A stretch of DNA of 17,513 nucleotides, from the NCBI GenBank assembly GCA_013180565.1, contig QBUN01000404.1, forward strand, positions 1 through 17,513. Direction: 5' to 3'. Shown piece by piece: positions 7,564 to 15,190 of the stretch. Each line of letters opens with the position of its first letter. Positions within the stretch are counted from its first letter, which is position 1. A program made the position numbers and the translations under genes. The stretch is from Candidatus Methanophaga sp. GoMg3.2 (GTDB taxonomy: Archaea > Halobacteriota > Syntropharchaeia > Alkanophagales > Methanospirareceae). Below the pieces are notes generated by a model. The model made no database searches. It was not told the DNA's origin and saw only the letters and a program-made list of their open reading frames with translations.

Positions 7564-7938
7564 ATGAGATGGCAAGGAAAATCAAGACGGAAATGTTCGG
7601 GCGGTAGACTTCATCGTCACCGCAAAAAGCGAGCGTATGAGGCTGGCCGGCCGCCAGCAGATACTACTATTGGCGAGACACGAAGAAGGAAGATCGTAGC
7701 AAGAGGAGGCAGTGTGAAAATGCGGTTGCTCAGATGTGAATTTGCAAATGTTACAGACTTGAAAAGTGGAACCACAAAAGAGGCTAAGATAATAACGGTG
7801 AAGAAGAATCTTGCAAATCCGTTCTTCGCAAGGCGAAATATAACCACAAAAGGGGCCGTTATAGAGACAGAACTTGGTGATGCGGTAGTTACCAACAGAC
7901 CCGGTCAGGACGGAATAGTGAATGCGAAGTTGATTTGA
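7564..7938 (+). CDS. rps8e: Ribosomal protein S8e
   Basis: A 124-aa small-subunit ribosomal protein specific to archaea and eukaryotes. The start MRWQGKSRRKCSGGRLHRHRKKRAYEAGR-type basic segment, 'IVARGGSVKMRLLR' and the C-terminal 'TTKGAVIETELGDAVVTNRPGQDG' are diagnostic of S8e, and the length is normal. The ATG follows the zinc-ribbon stop by 3 bases, so translation is probably coupled. A T-rich stretch follows the stop codon. Confidence 0.96.
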   Translation: MRWQGKSRRKCSGGRLHRHRKKRAYEAGRPPADTTIGETRRRKIVARGGSVKMRLLRCEFANVTDLKSGTTKEAKIITVKKNLANPFFARRNITTKGAVIETELGDAVVTNRPGQDGIVNAKLI

Positions 7939-7970
7939 TTTCTTTTGTTTTCTTTTATTTTCTTTTCTCT
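7939..7970 (+). terminator. T-rich transcription end after S8e
   Basis: A pyrimidine-only or nearly so segment with several T3-T4 runs starts immediately after the S8e stop. This is the usual form of archaeal intrinsic termination, which needs no hairpin. Confidence 0.55.
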
Positions 7971-8005
7971 TGATGGCAGATTAAAAGTGTCTGGAATAAC
8001 ACAAG

Positions 8006-9493
8006 ATGTATAAAGTAGTAGGTACAATCTCAGGCGAAGTGGGTCTGCACGAATTCGATTTTATCGTTACTGGTGATGTGAGGCGAAACGAGTACATAAA
8101 AATCTGGAGCGAATTGGATGGCTGGATATTGGGGCGAGTGCTGTCTATAGTGGATGCAAATAAGAAGATAGCGACTGCGGAGATTTTAGGCTATAAAGAC
8201 GATAGAGGGTTTTTAAAGCAGCCGAAGAGCACTTTAGCACGCGATGTGAAGGTTTTCAATGCAGATCAAACGTTCATCATGGACTCCCTGGGACTGAAAT
8301 CGGGTGGAATACACCTGGGTGCGCTAGAGGGGCGCAATATACCGGTGTATCTGAGAAAGGAGGAACTTATCCAGAAACATTGCAGCATATTGGCGAAGAC
8401 AGGCAGTGGTAAATCATACACTTCGGGCGTGCTGATAGAGGAGCTCCTTGAAAAGAACGTTCCTTTGCTTATTATCGACCCTCATGGCGAATATCTATCG
8501 CTGAAATACGAGAACCAAAATGAAGATGAGCGGAAACAGTTGGAAAAGTTGGGTATCTCACCTAAAGGATACGCCTCTAAAGTCGTTGTTTATACACCCG
8601 CGAATTTCTCTATAAATCCAGAAGCTGATAAGTTATTCCGTATAGATGGGATAAATCTAAGCGTGAGTGAGTTATATGACTTGTTCCCACTATCGGATGC
8701 CCAATTGGGTGTTTTATACCAGTGTATAAATGATATAAAGGCGAAGAAGGAGTTTTATACTATTGAGGACATTATAAAGAAGGTAGTCGAGAGCAAAAGC
8801 AGTGCTAAGTGGAGAATGGTCCACTACCTGGAAAGGATCCGCGAGACAGGTATACTGTCCGACAGCCCCACGCGTATAGAAGACCTGGTAAAGGCGGGTC
8901 AAGCAGCAATAGTAGACATGAAAGGTGCAGATCCGAAATTACAGCAGTTGATCGTTTATCGTATCTGTAAAGAGGTATTCGAAGGGCGGAAGATGGATAA
9001 GATACCACCTTTTATGCTCGTTGTCGAGGAGGCACATAACTTCTGTCCTGAGCGCGGATTTGAAAAAGCAGTCAGCTCAAATATTATGCGTACTATCGCA
9101 TCGGAAGGCCGGAAATTCGGGCTCGGTATGATGGTCATCTCACAAAGACCTGCTCGTGTGGATAAAAACGTCATTTCACAGTGTAATACGCAGATTATAC
9201 TCCGTGTTACTAACGCTAATGACATCCGAGCGTTGAGCAAAGGCCTGGAATTCATGAGCAGTGAGATGGAGGAGGAAATTAAGCGAGTACCTCTAGGTGT
9301 TGCTCTGCTTTCGAGTCCGAGCATAGAGATGCCCATTCTTGTTGATGTGCGGCCGAGAAGAAGTGAGCACGGTGGTAGAGCTGCGGAGATGGTGACAAGC
9401 GAGAAGATAAAAACGGTATTACCGCGGGAAGAGCAAAACGCAGAGGAAAAAGAGGAAAAGAAGAGCATGCTTGCTAGGTTGTTGTTCGAATGA
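8006..9493 (+). CDS. herA: HerA-type hexameric helicase/DNA-translocase ATPase
   Basis: A 495-aa protein of the HerA/FtsK superfamily, which with NurA nuclease resects DNA ends alongside Mre11-Rad50. An N-terminal HAS barrel (about residues 1-95, 'VGTISGEVGLHEFDFIVTGDV') is followed by the RecA-like domain: Walker A AKTGSGKS at 130-137, 'LLIIDPHGEY' at 154-163, a Walker B/catalytic segment 'FMLVVEEAHNF' at about 335-345, and the conserved 'ASEGRKFGLGMMVISQRPARV' that contains the arginine finger and sensor. Length is normal for archaeal HerA. ATTAAAAG about 20-27 bases upstream may be its TATA box. Archaeal herA often sits with nurA, mre11 and rad50, but here it stands between S8e and AspRS, so NurA must be encoded elsewhere. 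Confidence 0.88.
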   Translation: MYKVVGTISGEVGLHEFDFIVTGDVRRNEYIKIWSELDGWILGRVLSIVDANKKIATAEILGYKDDRGFLKQPKSTLARDVKVFNADQTFIMDSLGLKSGGIHLGALEGRNIPVYLRKEELIQKHCSILAKTGSGKSYTSGVLIEELLEKNVPLLIIDPHGEYLSLKYENQNEDERKQLEKLGISPKGYASKVVVYTPANFSINPEADKLFRIDGINLSVSELYDLFPLSDAQLGVLYQCINDIKAKKEFYTIEDIIKKVVESKSSAKWRMVHYLERIRETGILSDSPTRIEDLVKAGQAAIVDMKGADPKLQQLIVYRICKEVFEGRKMDKIPPFMLVVEEAHNFCPERGFEKAVSSNIMRTIASEGRKFGLGMMVISQRPARVDKNVISQCNTQIILRVTNANDIRALSKGLEFMSSEMEEEIKRVPLGVALLSSPSIEMPILVDVRPRRSEHGGRAAEMVTSEKIKTVLPREEQNAEEKEEKKSMLARLLFE

Positions 9494-9552
9494 ATAGTAA
9501 TAAAGGGTGTTGAGAGAAATCAGAGGCACTTAAATTCGTTCCCAGTTAGAGA

Positions 9553-9560
9553 GTTTTATA
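9553..9560 (+). promoter_or_regulatory. TATA box for aspS
   Basis: GTTTTATA (extended by AAAG) lies 26 bases before the ATG at 9586, which favours that ATG and a leaderless message over the GTG at 9568. Confidence 0.45.
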
Positions 9561-9585
9561 AAGATTAGTGTATTATTTAGTGAAT

Positions 9586-10881
9586 ATGTTAGAGATGCAG
9601 AACCGGAAGTATACAAATGAAATAACGGCAGCCAACGCGGGCGAACGAGTAAGCGTAGCAGGTTGGGTGCATGAGAAGCGGGATTTAGGCGGCGTTTTCT
9701 TTCTTATTGTGCGTGACTTAAGTGGTTTTGCTCAGATTACACTACCCAAGAAGAAAGTAGAGCCGGAGCTGTTCGACCGCGTGAAAAGAGTCCCTCGTGA
9801 ATCAGTGGTGGTGGTAGAGGGCGAAGTAAAGAGCGAGAAGAAGGCGCCGAATGGGTATGAAATAATACCACAGCAGATGGATGTGCTAAGCGAGGCATCA
9901 CAGGTTTTGCCGCTGGATACCACGGGCAAAGTGGGTGCCGAGCTAGATACCCGGTTGGATGCGAGATTCATGGACCTGAGAACAGAGCGAACAAAGCATA
10001 TCTTTATGATTCGTAGTTTGACGCTTAAAGCGATACGAACTTTCTTTGATGAACGAGGGCTTATAGAGATAAACACGCCAAAGATAGTAAGTGCCGCGAC
10101 AGAAGGCGGTACCGCGCTATTCCCAATATCGTATTTCGAGCGCGAAGCGTTCTTAAATCAGAGCCCACAGCTTTACAAACAGATACTCATGGCTTCCGGT
10201 TTTGACCGCGTATATGAAATAGCGCCTATATTCCGCGCTGAGGAGCATGACACTACGAAGCACCTTAACGAAGCGACATCGGTGGATGTAGAACTCGCAT
10301 TTGTGTCGGACAAGGAAGTAATGGCGCTATTAGAGGAGCTTATTGCGTTTGTATATTCAAAGGTTGTAGATTATCCGGGCTTAGCTAAACTGAATGTGAA
10401 GCTGGAAGTTCCGGCGATACCGTTCAGGCGTATAACATATGATGAAGCTATAGAACTACTTTCCGGTGAGGGGGAGCAGATAGAGTGGGGGGAAGACCTC
10501 GGCACTTCCGCTGAGCGTACCCTGGGTAAGATAATAGGCGAACTATATTTCATTACCGATTGGCCATGTGCGATAAAGCCTTTTTATGCACAGCCTGCGG
10601 CGGAAGGCATCTGCAATGCGTTTGACCTGATGCATCCGCGATTAGAGCTCTCTTCGGGCTCACAGCGTGTCCATTCGTACGAGTTATTGAAGCGGCAGAT
10701 AGAAACAAAAGGGCTGAGTGCAGATAGTTTCGAGTTTTATCTTGACGCTTTTCGTTATGGTATGCCGCCGCATGCCGGCTGGGGTCTTGGCGTTGAAAGA
10801 TTGTTAATGAGTATGCTAGAGGTAGAAAACATAAGGGATGTGGTGCTTTTTCCACGTGATCGGAGGCGGCTGGCGCCATAG
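9586..10881 (+). CDS. aspS: Aspartyl-tRNA synthetase, archaeal type, predicted non-discriminating (Asp/Asn)
   Basis: A 431-aa class II synthetase that charges tRNA(Asp) with aspartate. The N-terminal OB-fold anticodon domain (about 1-105) precedes the catalytic core with motif 1 around '[18 protein letters not shown]', motif 2 '[27 protein letters not shown]' and motif 3 near the end ('[14 protein letters not shown]'). No GAD insertion is present, so it is archaeal/eukaryotic type. At the two positions reported to set tRNA specificity it has His29 (GWVH, where discriminating Thermococcus AspRS has Trp) and Pro88 (KAPNG, where it has Lys). These are the non-discriminating states, implying Asp-tRNA(Asn) formation followed by GatCAB amidation. 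ATG at 9586 is preferred over GTG at 9568 from the TATA distance; ATG at 9595 is also possible. Confidence 0.95.
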   Translation: MLEMQNRKYTNEITAANAGERVSVAGWVHEKRDLGGVFFLIVRDLSGFAQITLPKKKVEPELFDRVKRVPRESVVVVEGEVKSEKKAPNGYEIIPQQMDVLSEASQVLPLDTTGKVGAELDTRLDARFMDLRTERTKHIFMIRSLTLKAIRTFFDERGLIEINTPKIVSAATEGGTALFPISYFEREAFLNQSPQLYKQILMASGFDRVYEIAPIFRAEEHDTTKHLNEATSVDVELAFVSDKEVMALLEELIAFVYSKVVDYPGLAKLNVKLEVPAIPFRRITYDEAIELLSGEGEQIEWGEDLGTSAERTLGKIIGELYFITDWPCAIKPFYAQPAAEGICNAFDLMHPRLELSSGSQRVHSYELLKRQIETKGLSADSFEFYLDAFRYGMPPHAGWGLGVERLLMSMLEVENIRDVVLFPRDRRRLAP

Positions 10882-10886
10882 TCACG

Positions 10887-10921
10887 GAATTAAGAATTAC
10901 AAATTACGAATTGGGAATTAA
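10887..10921. repeat. Five degenerate 7-base tandem repeats
   Basis: Five consecutive 7-base units (GAATTAA, GAATTAC, AAATTAC, GAATTGG, GAATTAA), each keeping the AATT core in phase, begin 6 bases after the aspS stop. They resemble heptameric short tandem repeats known from intergenic regions of cyanobacteria and other genomes (from memory). They lie upstream of the hdrA promoter, with no obvious promoter role. Confidence 0.55.
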
Positions 10922-10989
10922 GAAGGATTCGTTTGCATCTGTGTCTTTGGCATCATGATATTGCTCTACGGAAGGAAAAAACCAAAAAA

Positions 10990-10998
10990 TTTATATAT
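10990..10998 (+). promoter_or_regulatory. TATA box for the hdrA pair
   Basis: TTTATATAT, near-consensus, would place the transcript start at about 11015-11020. This leaves a short leader carrying AGGGGTG (11021-11027) and GAGGT (11031-11035) before the ATG at 11036. It argues against the longer open frame starting at 10955, which lies upstream of this promoter. Confidence 0.6.
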
Positions 10999-11035
10999 AG
11001 ATTGTAACAGATTATTCAGCAGGGGTGAAAGAGGT

Positions 11036-12706
11036 ATGGCAACTGAAGCTGAAACGGATGAAGAAGAAGTAAAAGAAGCAGAAGAAGTAAAAGAAGCAGA
11101 AGAGGTAAAAGAAGCAGAGAAGGCTAAGGATAAGCCGGGGACGAAAAAGATAGAGGCGACCCGACACCTGATGGAATCAATAAAAGATACGGTTGAAAAA
11201 TCGCTTTTAGATAAGATAGAAGAGAAGGAGGTGGATGTGGTTCCGGAAGCGTTAGTGATAGGGGGCGGAATAGCAGGTATGTATGCAGCATTGGACATTG
11301 CAGATGCCGGGTTCAAGGTGCATCTGGTGGAAAGATTACCTTCCATTGGTGGACACATGGCACAGCTTGATAAGACGTTCCCAACACTTGATTGTTCTGC
11401 CTGTATTTTAACGCCCAGACTGGTGGATGTTGGAGTTAATCCGAACATAAACCTGATGAGTTGTTCAGAGGTAATAGGCGTGGAAGGCTCTGTGGGCAAT
11501 TTCAAAGTGAAGGTAAAGAAGAATGCGAAATACGTTGATGAAACGATATGCACCGGCTGCATGATGTGCGAAGAAGCTTGTAGATTGAAAGGCAGGTTTC
11601 CAAACGAATTCGATTTAGGATTAATGAAGAGAGGACCAATCTATAGACCCTTCCCTTTTGCAATTCCCGCTGCTTATACCATAGATGGCGAGACTTGTTT
11701 GATGATAAAGAAGGGTAAATGTGGAAAAGCAACGCTTGAAAGCACGATAGAAGCAGTGAAAAAGCGAGAGAGAGGAGAAGAAATAACCAAAGATGAAGCT
11801 CCTCCCTGTGTTCTGGCATGTGGTCCAAACTGTATACATCATGATATGGAAGATGAGATAGTGGAGTTGAATGTTGGCGGGATTATAGTTGCAACTGGTT
11901 TTGATGTCATGGAGCCGGAGTGTATGCCGGAATACAAGTATGGCGTGTATCCAAACGTAGTACACGGATTGGAGTTTGAACGTTACTCATCTGCGAGTGG
12001 ACCCACAATGGGCAGGATGCAGATAGCTGGTATGCCAGAGCCAAAAGATGCAGTATTCTTGTCTTGTGTTGGTTCGAGGAACTCGCAGACGGGGTACGAA
12101 TACTGCTCTCGTGTATGTTGCATGTATTTAGCGAAACAGGCGCATTTGCTACAAGAGAAAGTTCCGGATTGCAACATAACAGTTTTATATCAAGATGTGC
12201 GGGCATTTGGTAAAGGATTTGAGGAGTTTTATGACAGAGTAAAAGGCGAAGGACTCAGTTATCGAAGGGGACTTGCATCTGAGATATACAAGAAACCGGG
12301 CAGTGATAGGGTCATAGTGAGAGCGGAAGACACAATGCTTGGCGAGCCTTATGAGCTCGAAGCAGACCTCATAGTTCTTGGCATAGGATTGAAACCAAGT
12401 GAGGGCAGTGAGAAGTTATTGGAAATGCTTGGTGTCTCGCTGACGTCCGATAATTTTGCAAAGGAGGCACATCCAAAGCTCAGACCTGTGGATACAGAGG
12501 TAGAAGGAGTTTTTGTTACCGGATGCGCTCAGGGGCCAAAAGATATTCCTGACAGCGTTGCACAAGCAAAGGCAGCGGCTGGTGCTGTTCTTGCTCTATT
12601 AGCCAGAGGAAAAGTGAAAATAAGACCTTCGGTAGCAGAGATAGATGAAGAGATGTGCATAGGGAGTAACTCGCTAATAGAGATGGCGGAGAAGATAGGA
12701 GCATAA
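11036..12706 (+). CDS. hdrA: HdrA paralogue lacking N-terminal and C-terminal Fe-S domains
   Basis: A 556-aa flavoprotein related to heterodisulfide reductase subunit A, the FAD subunit that bifurcates or confurcates electrons. An acidic repeat-bearing N-terminus (1-~45) replaces the usual cysteine-rich N-terminal domain. Next come FAD motif GGGIAG (76-81), DCSACILTP with Cys120/Cys123, an inserted ferredoxin segment CTGCMMCEEAC (Cys172, 175, 178, 182) with a second cysteine group expanded by an insert, and 'SCVGSR…YCSRVCCMY' with Cys344, 357, 361 and 362. The C-terminal ferredoxin domain of the next gene is absent: the frame ends at 'EEMCIGS…EKIGA' just where it would begin. The ATG at 11036 is supported by a TATA box and ribosome binding site. 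The 14-base gap to the paralogue implies one operon and a shared complex. No hdrB, hdrC or mvhD is in the window. Confidence 0.9.
   Translation: MATEAETDEEEVKEAEEVKEAEEVKEAEKAKDKPGTKKIEATRHLMESIKDTVEKSLLDKIEEKEVDVVPEALVIGGGIAGMYAALDIADAGFKVHLVERLPSIGGHMAQLDKTFPTLDCSACILTPRLVDVGVNPNINLMSCSEVIGVEGSVGNFKVKVKKNAKYVDETICTGCMMCEEACRLKGRFPNEFDLGLMKRGPIYRPFPFAIPAAYTIDGETCLMIKKGKCGKATLESTIEAVKKRERGEEITKDEAPPCVLACGPNCIHHDMEDEIVELNVGGIIVATGFDVMEPECMPEYKYGVYPNVVHGLEFERYSSASGPTMGRMQIAGMPEPKDAVFLSCVGSRNSQTGYEYCSRVCCMYLAKQAHLLQEKVPDCNITVLYQDVRAFGKGFEEFYDRVKGEGLSYRRGLASEIYKKPGSDRVIVRAEDTMLGEPYELEADLIVLGIGLKPSEGSEKLLEMLGVSLTSDNFAKEAHPKLRPVDTEVEGVFVTGCAQGPKDIPDSVAQAKAAAGAVLALLARGKVKIRPSVAEIDEEMCIGSNSLIEMAEKIGA
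11066..11119 (+). repeat. Three in-frame 18-base repeats encoding EVKEAE
   Basis: Three consecutive 18-base units code for EVKEAE at residues 11-28 of the upstream HdrA; the first two are nearly identical in DNA and the third differs slightly. The product is a charged, probably helical tail. Copy number may vary between strains by replication slippage. Confidence 0.85.
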
Positions 12707-12720
12707 AAAGGAGATAAAAA

Positions 12721-14907
12721 ATGGCAGAAGAAGAATATGATTATACAAAGATCCCGATGGAGGGATATGTAGAAGGTGTCGCGGCTGGAGCACCGGAGGA
12801 CGCGCCCAGGATCGGCGTTTATGTTTGCCATTGTGGGATAAACATAAAGATGGTATTGGATGTAGAGAAAATAATGAAGTATGCAGCGGCGTTACCAAAT
12901 GTTGTTATTGCACGGCACTATATTTTTATGTGCTCGGACCCGGGACAAGATCTAATAAGGAAAGACATTGCAGCGGGTAGGGTCAACAGGGTGATAGTGG
13001 CTTCCTGTTCTCCGAGGATGCACGAGCCCACTTTCAGAAAGACCTGTTCTGATTCGGGACTGAACCCTTTTTACTACGAAATGGCGAACATAAGGGAACA
13101 TTGCAGTTGGCCAAATATGGACTATCGGGAACTAGCGTTGGAGAAGGCGAAGGAATTGGTAAGTAGCGCGGTTGCGCGAAGTGCCCTATTGGAGTCAATA
13201 GAGGAGCGGGAAGTGGAAGTAACACCGGAAACGCTGGTGATTGGAGGCGGCGTAACCGGGATGTACGCAGCATTGGATATTGCGAATGGTGGATACAAGG
13301 TGCATCTGGTGGAGAAAGAGCCGTCTATTGGTGGACATGTAGCACAATTAAGCAGGTTTTTCCCCACTCTCGAACGTGCGACTTCTCTTTTGACGCCGCG
13401 AATGATAGAAGTGGGTGCGCATCCGAATATAAATCTAATGGATTATTCCGAGGTTGTAGAGATAGGAGGCTATATCGGGAATTATGACGTAAAGGTAAAG
13501 AGGAAGCCGCGATACATAGATTCGGAGAAATGCAAGGACTGCACCCCCTGTATAGAGGCATGTCCAGTGAAGGATATACCAGATGAATTCAACGAGGGAT
13601 TGAGCACGAGAAGCGCCATATACCTGCCTTTCCCTTTTGCGGTTCCGCCTACTTATACAATAGATGCGGAAAATTGCTTGCTGCTAAAAGAGGGTAGGTG
13701 TGGTGATGCAACGCTGGAAACTATTAAAGACGGAAAAGCAGTACCACCTTGCATGGCGGCATGTCCGGGCGCAATAGACTTCGAGCAGAAAGAGGAGATC
13801 GAGGAGTTAACTGTTGGAACGGTAATAGTAGCAACGGGATATGACCTTGTGGACCCGCGAGTATCAGCGGAATACAAGTATGGTGTGTATCCAAATGTAA
13901 TTACGAGTTTAGAGTTTGAGCGGCTATTAGCTCCGGGTGGTCCTACGGGTGGCAAGATAGAGCTAAACGGAAAAGAGCCGAAGGACATTATCTTTATAAG
14001 TTGTGTCGGGTCAAGGAATAAGCAAGTGGGTAATGAATACTGCTCAAGGGTATGCTGCATGTACCTGGCGAAACAGGCGTACTTAGCAAAAGAGCAACTA
14101 CCGGATGCGAACGTAACAGTGACTTTCCAGGACATAAGAGCGTTTGGGAAAGGTTTTGAGGAGTTTTATGGCGATGTAAAGCAGAGTGGTGTTTTGTATA
14201 TGAGAGGACTCCCCGGGGAGATATATAAGAAACCGGGCAGTGACCGAGTGGTAATACGTGCCGAGAATACGCTGCTTGGCGAGCCATATGAGACGGAAGC
14301 GGACCTCGTGGTGCTTGGTATGGGTCTGAAGCCCAACCAGGGCGTGGAGAGCATAATAGATATGCTAAAGTTATCTAAATCTGTTGATGGATTCTTGATG
14401 GAGGCACATCCAAAACTAAGACCGGTGGATACCGCAACAGATGGTATTTTTATTGCGGGATGCTGTGCGAGTCCGAAAGATATAACAGATAGTATAGCAC
14501 AGGGCAAAGCGACAGCTTCTGGTTCACTACTATATTTGGTACAATTAAAGGCGAAGATAGAACCAGCGATTTCGCAGATAAACGAAGAGATTTGCATAGG
14601 ATGCGGGACTTGTGCAGAGGTCTGCCCGTACGGTGCACTTGAGCTTGACGAGGTGATGCAGGTGATGACGGTTAATGAAGCGGTTTGTAAGGGCTGTGGT
14701 GGCTGTAATTCCGTATGTCCTTCGGGAGCGGCGACGATGAAGCATTACCGCGACAGACAGGTATACGCACAGCTAGAAGCGTTGACGGAACGAGGCCTGC
14801 AAATTGTTGAGCTTGATAGTGTTGTAGAGACTGTGGAAGCACCTGCTGGTGAGGCTCCTGAACCGGAAGAAGGTGCGAGTGCAGAAGCGGAACCGGTCAC
14901 GGAGTGA
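12721..14907 (+). CDS. hdrA: HdrA paralogue with N- and C-terminal Fe-S domains but without the CxxC of the FAD domain
   Basis: A 728-aa HdrA. The N-terminal domain has CHCGINI (Cys36, 38), Cys71, CSPRMHE (Cys96) and 'EMANIREHCSW' (Cys128). The FAD domain has GGGVTG at 175-180. The inserted ferredoxin segment has CKDCTPCIEAC (Cys261, 264, 267, 271) plus a second four-cysteine group, then 'SCVGSR…YCSRVCCMY', and a complete C-terminal two-cluster ferredoxin (Cys625, 628, 631, 635 and 656, 659, 662, 666). Where the upstream paralogue has DCSACILTP, this protein has ERATSLLTP (Arg219, Ser222), so both cysteines are lost. A Pro/Glu/Ala-rich acidic tail of ~30 residues ends the protein. AAGGAG at 12708-12713 is the ribosome binding site. 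The two genes share long identical stretches and arose by duplication; they probably form a heterodimer. Confidence 0.94.
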   Translation: MAEEEYDYTKIPMEGYVEGVAAGAPEDAPRIGVYVCHCGINIKMVLDVEKIMKYAAALPNVVIARHYIFMCSDPGQDLIRKDIAAGRVNRVIVASCSPRMHEPTFRKTCSDSGLNPFYYEMANIREHCSWPNMDYRELALEKAKELVSSAVARSALLESIEEREVEVTPETLVIGGGVTGMYAALDIANGGYKVHLVEKEPSIGGHVAQLSRFFPTLERATSLLTPRMIEVGAHPNINLMDYSEVVEIGGYIGNYDVKVKRKPRYIDSEKCKDCTPCIEACPVKDIPDEFNEGLSTRSAIYLPFPFAVPPTYTIDAENCLLLKEGRCGDATLETIKDGKAVPPCMAACPGAIDFEQKEEIEELTVGTVIVATGYDLVDPRVSAEYKYGVYPNVITSLEFERLLAPGGPTGGKIELNGKEPKDIIFISCVGSRNKQVGNEYCSRVCCMYLAKQAYLAKEQLPDANVTVTFQDIRAFGKGFEEFYGDVKQSGVLYMRGLPGEIYKKPGSDRVVIRAENTLLGEPYETEADLVVLGMGLKPNQGVESIIDMLKLSKSVDGFLMEAHPKLRPVDTATDGIFIAGCCASPKDITDSIAQGKATASGSLLYLVQLKAKIEPAISQINEEICIGCGTCAEVCPYGALELDEVMQVMTVNEAVCKGCGGCNSVCPSGAATMKHYRDRQVYAQLEALTERGLQIVELDSVVETVEAPAGEAPEPEEGASAEAEPVTE

Positions 14908-14942
14908 AGTTTAAAACTTCACTCATTTTTCTTATTTTTTTG
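14902..14942 (+). terminator. Strong hairpin and T-tract ending the hdrA operon
   Basis: GAGTGAAGTTT (14902-14912) pairs over 11 bases with AAACTTCACTC (14914-14924), overlapping the hdrA stop codon, followed by a T-rich stretch. The stem is nearly a perfect palindrome, so the loop must form by opening the central A-T pairs. This implies no further genes were co-transcribed downstream of the pair. Confidence 0.75.
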
Positions 14943-15121
14943 CTTTTATCTCCCTTTACGGACTGCCCCACAATCACCCAACAACCAATAGAAATTATAC
15001 AATAGTACAAAAATCTAAAAAACCGCTTCCTTTCTAACGGAATGCACATTTATAGCCAGACTTTTCTCAAATTGCGAAAATACCACTTAGAAGAATGCGT
15101 ATCTTAGTTCTAACCGAAATT

Positions 15122-15140
15122 AAACCGAAAGGTTTTTATT
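15122..15140 (+). terminator. Small GAAA-loop hairpin with T-tract upstream of the transposase
   Basis: AAACC (15122-15126) and GGTTT (15131-15135) form a 5-base stem closed by a GAAA tetraloop, followed by TTATT. It may stop transcription entering the transposase gene. The stem is short, so chance is possible. Confidence 0.3.
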
Positions 15141-15164
15141 ATGGCATGCACAACTATTCTTTAG

Positions 15165-15172
15165 TTATAAAA
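15165..15172 (+). promoter_or_regulatory. Candidate TATA box for the transposase
   Basis: TTATAAAA lies 18-26 bases before the ATG at 15191. A GAGGTG at 15175-15180 could act as ribosome binding site, although a TATA box this close would leave it out of the transcript. Confidence 0.3.
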
Positions 15173-15190
15173 ACGAGGTGATTGTAACGG

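Noticed and set aside
10955..11035. Longer start for the upstream HdrA (27 extra residues)
   Set aside because: A good TATA box at 10990-10998 lies downstream of that ATG, and a ribosome binding site precedes ATG 11036.
12650..12706. The upstream HdrA as a sequencing-truncated copy of a full-length gene
   Set aside because: I found no ferredoxin-type CxxCxxC in another frame before the next gene's ribosome binding site, and only 14 bases separate the genes. Read-level checking would still be useful.
14925..15190. Small RNA or further gene in the gap after the hdrA terminator
   Set aside because: Only short frames and AT-rich sequence are visible. Apart from the small hairpin, the transposase promoter and the possible glycosyltransferase remnant, I see nothing there.
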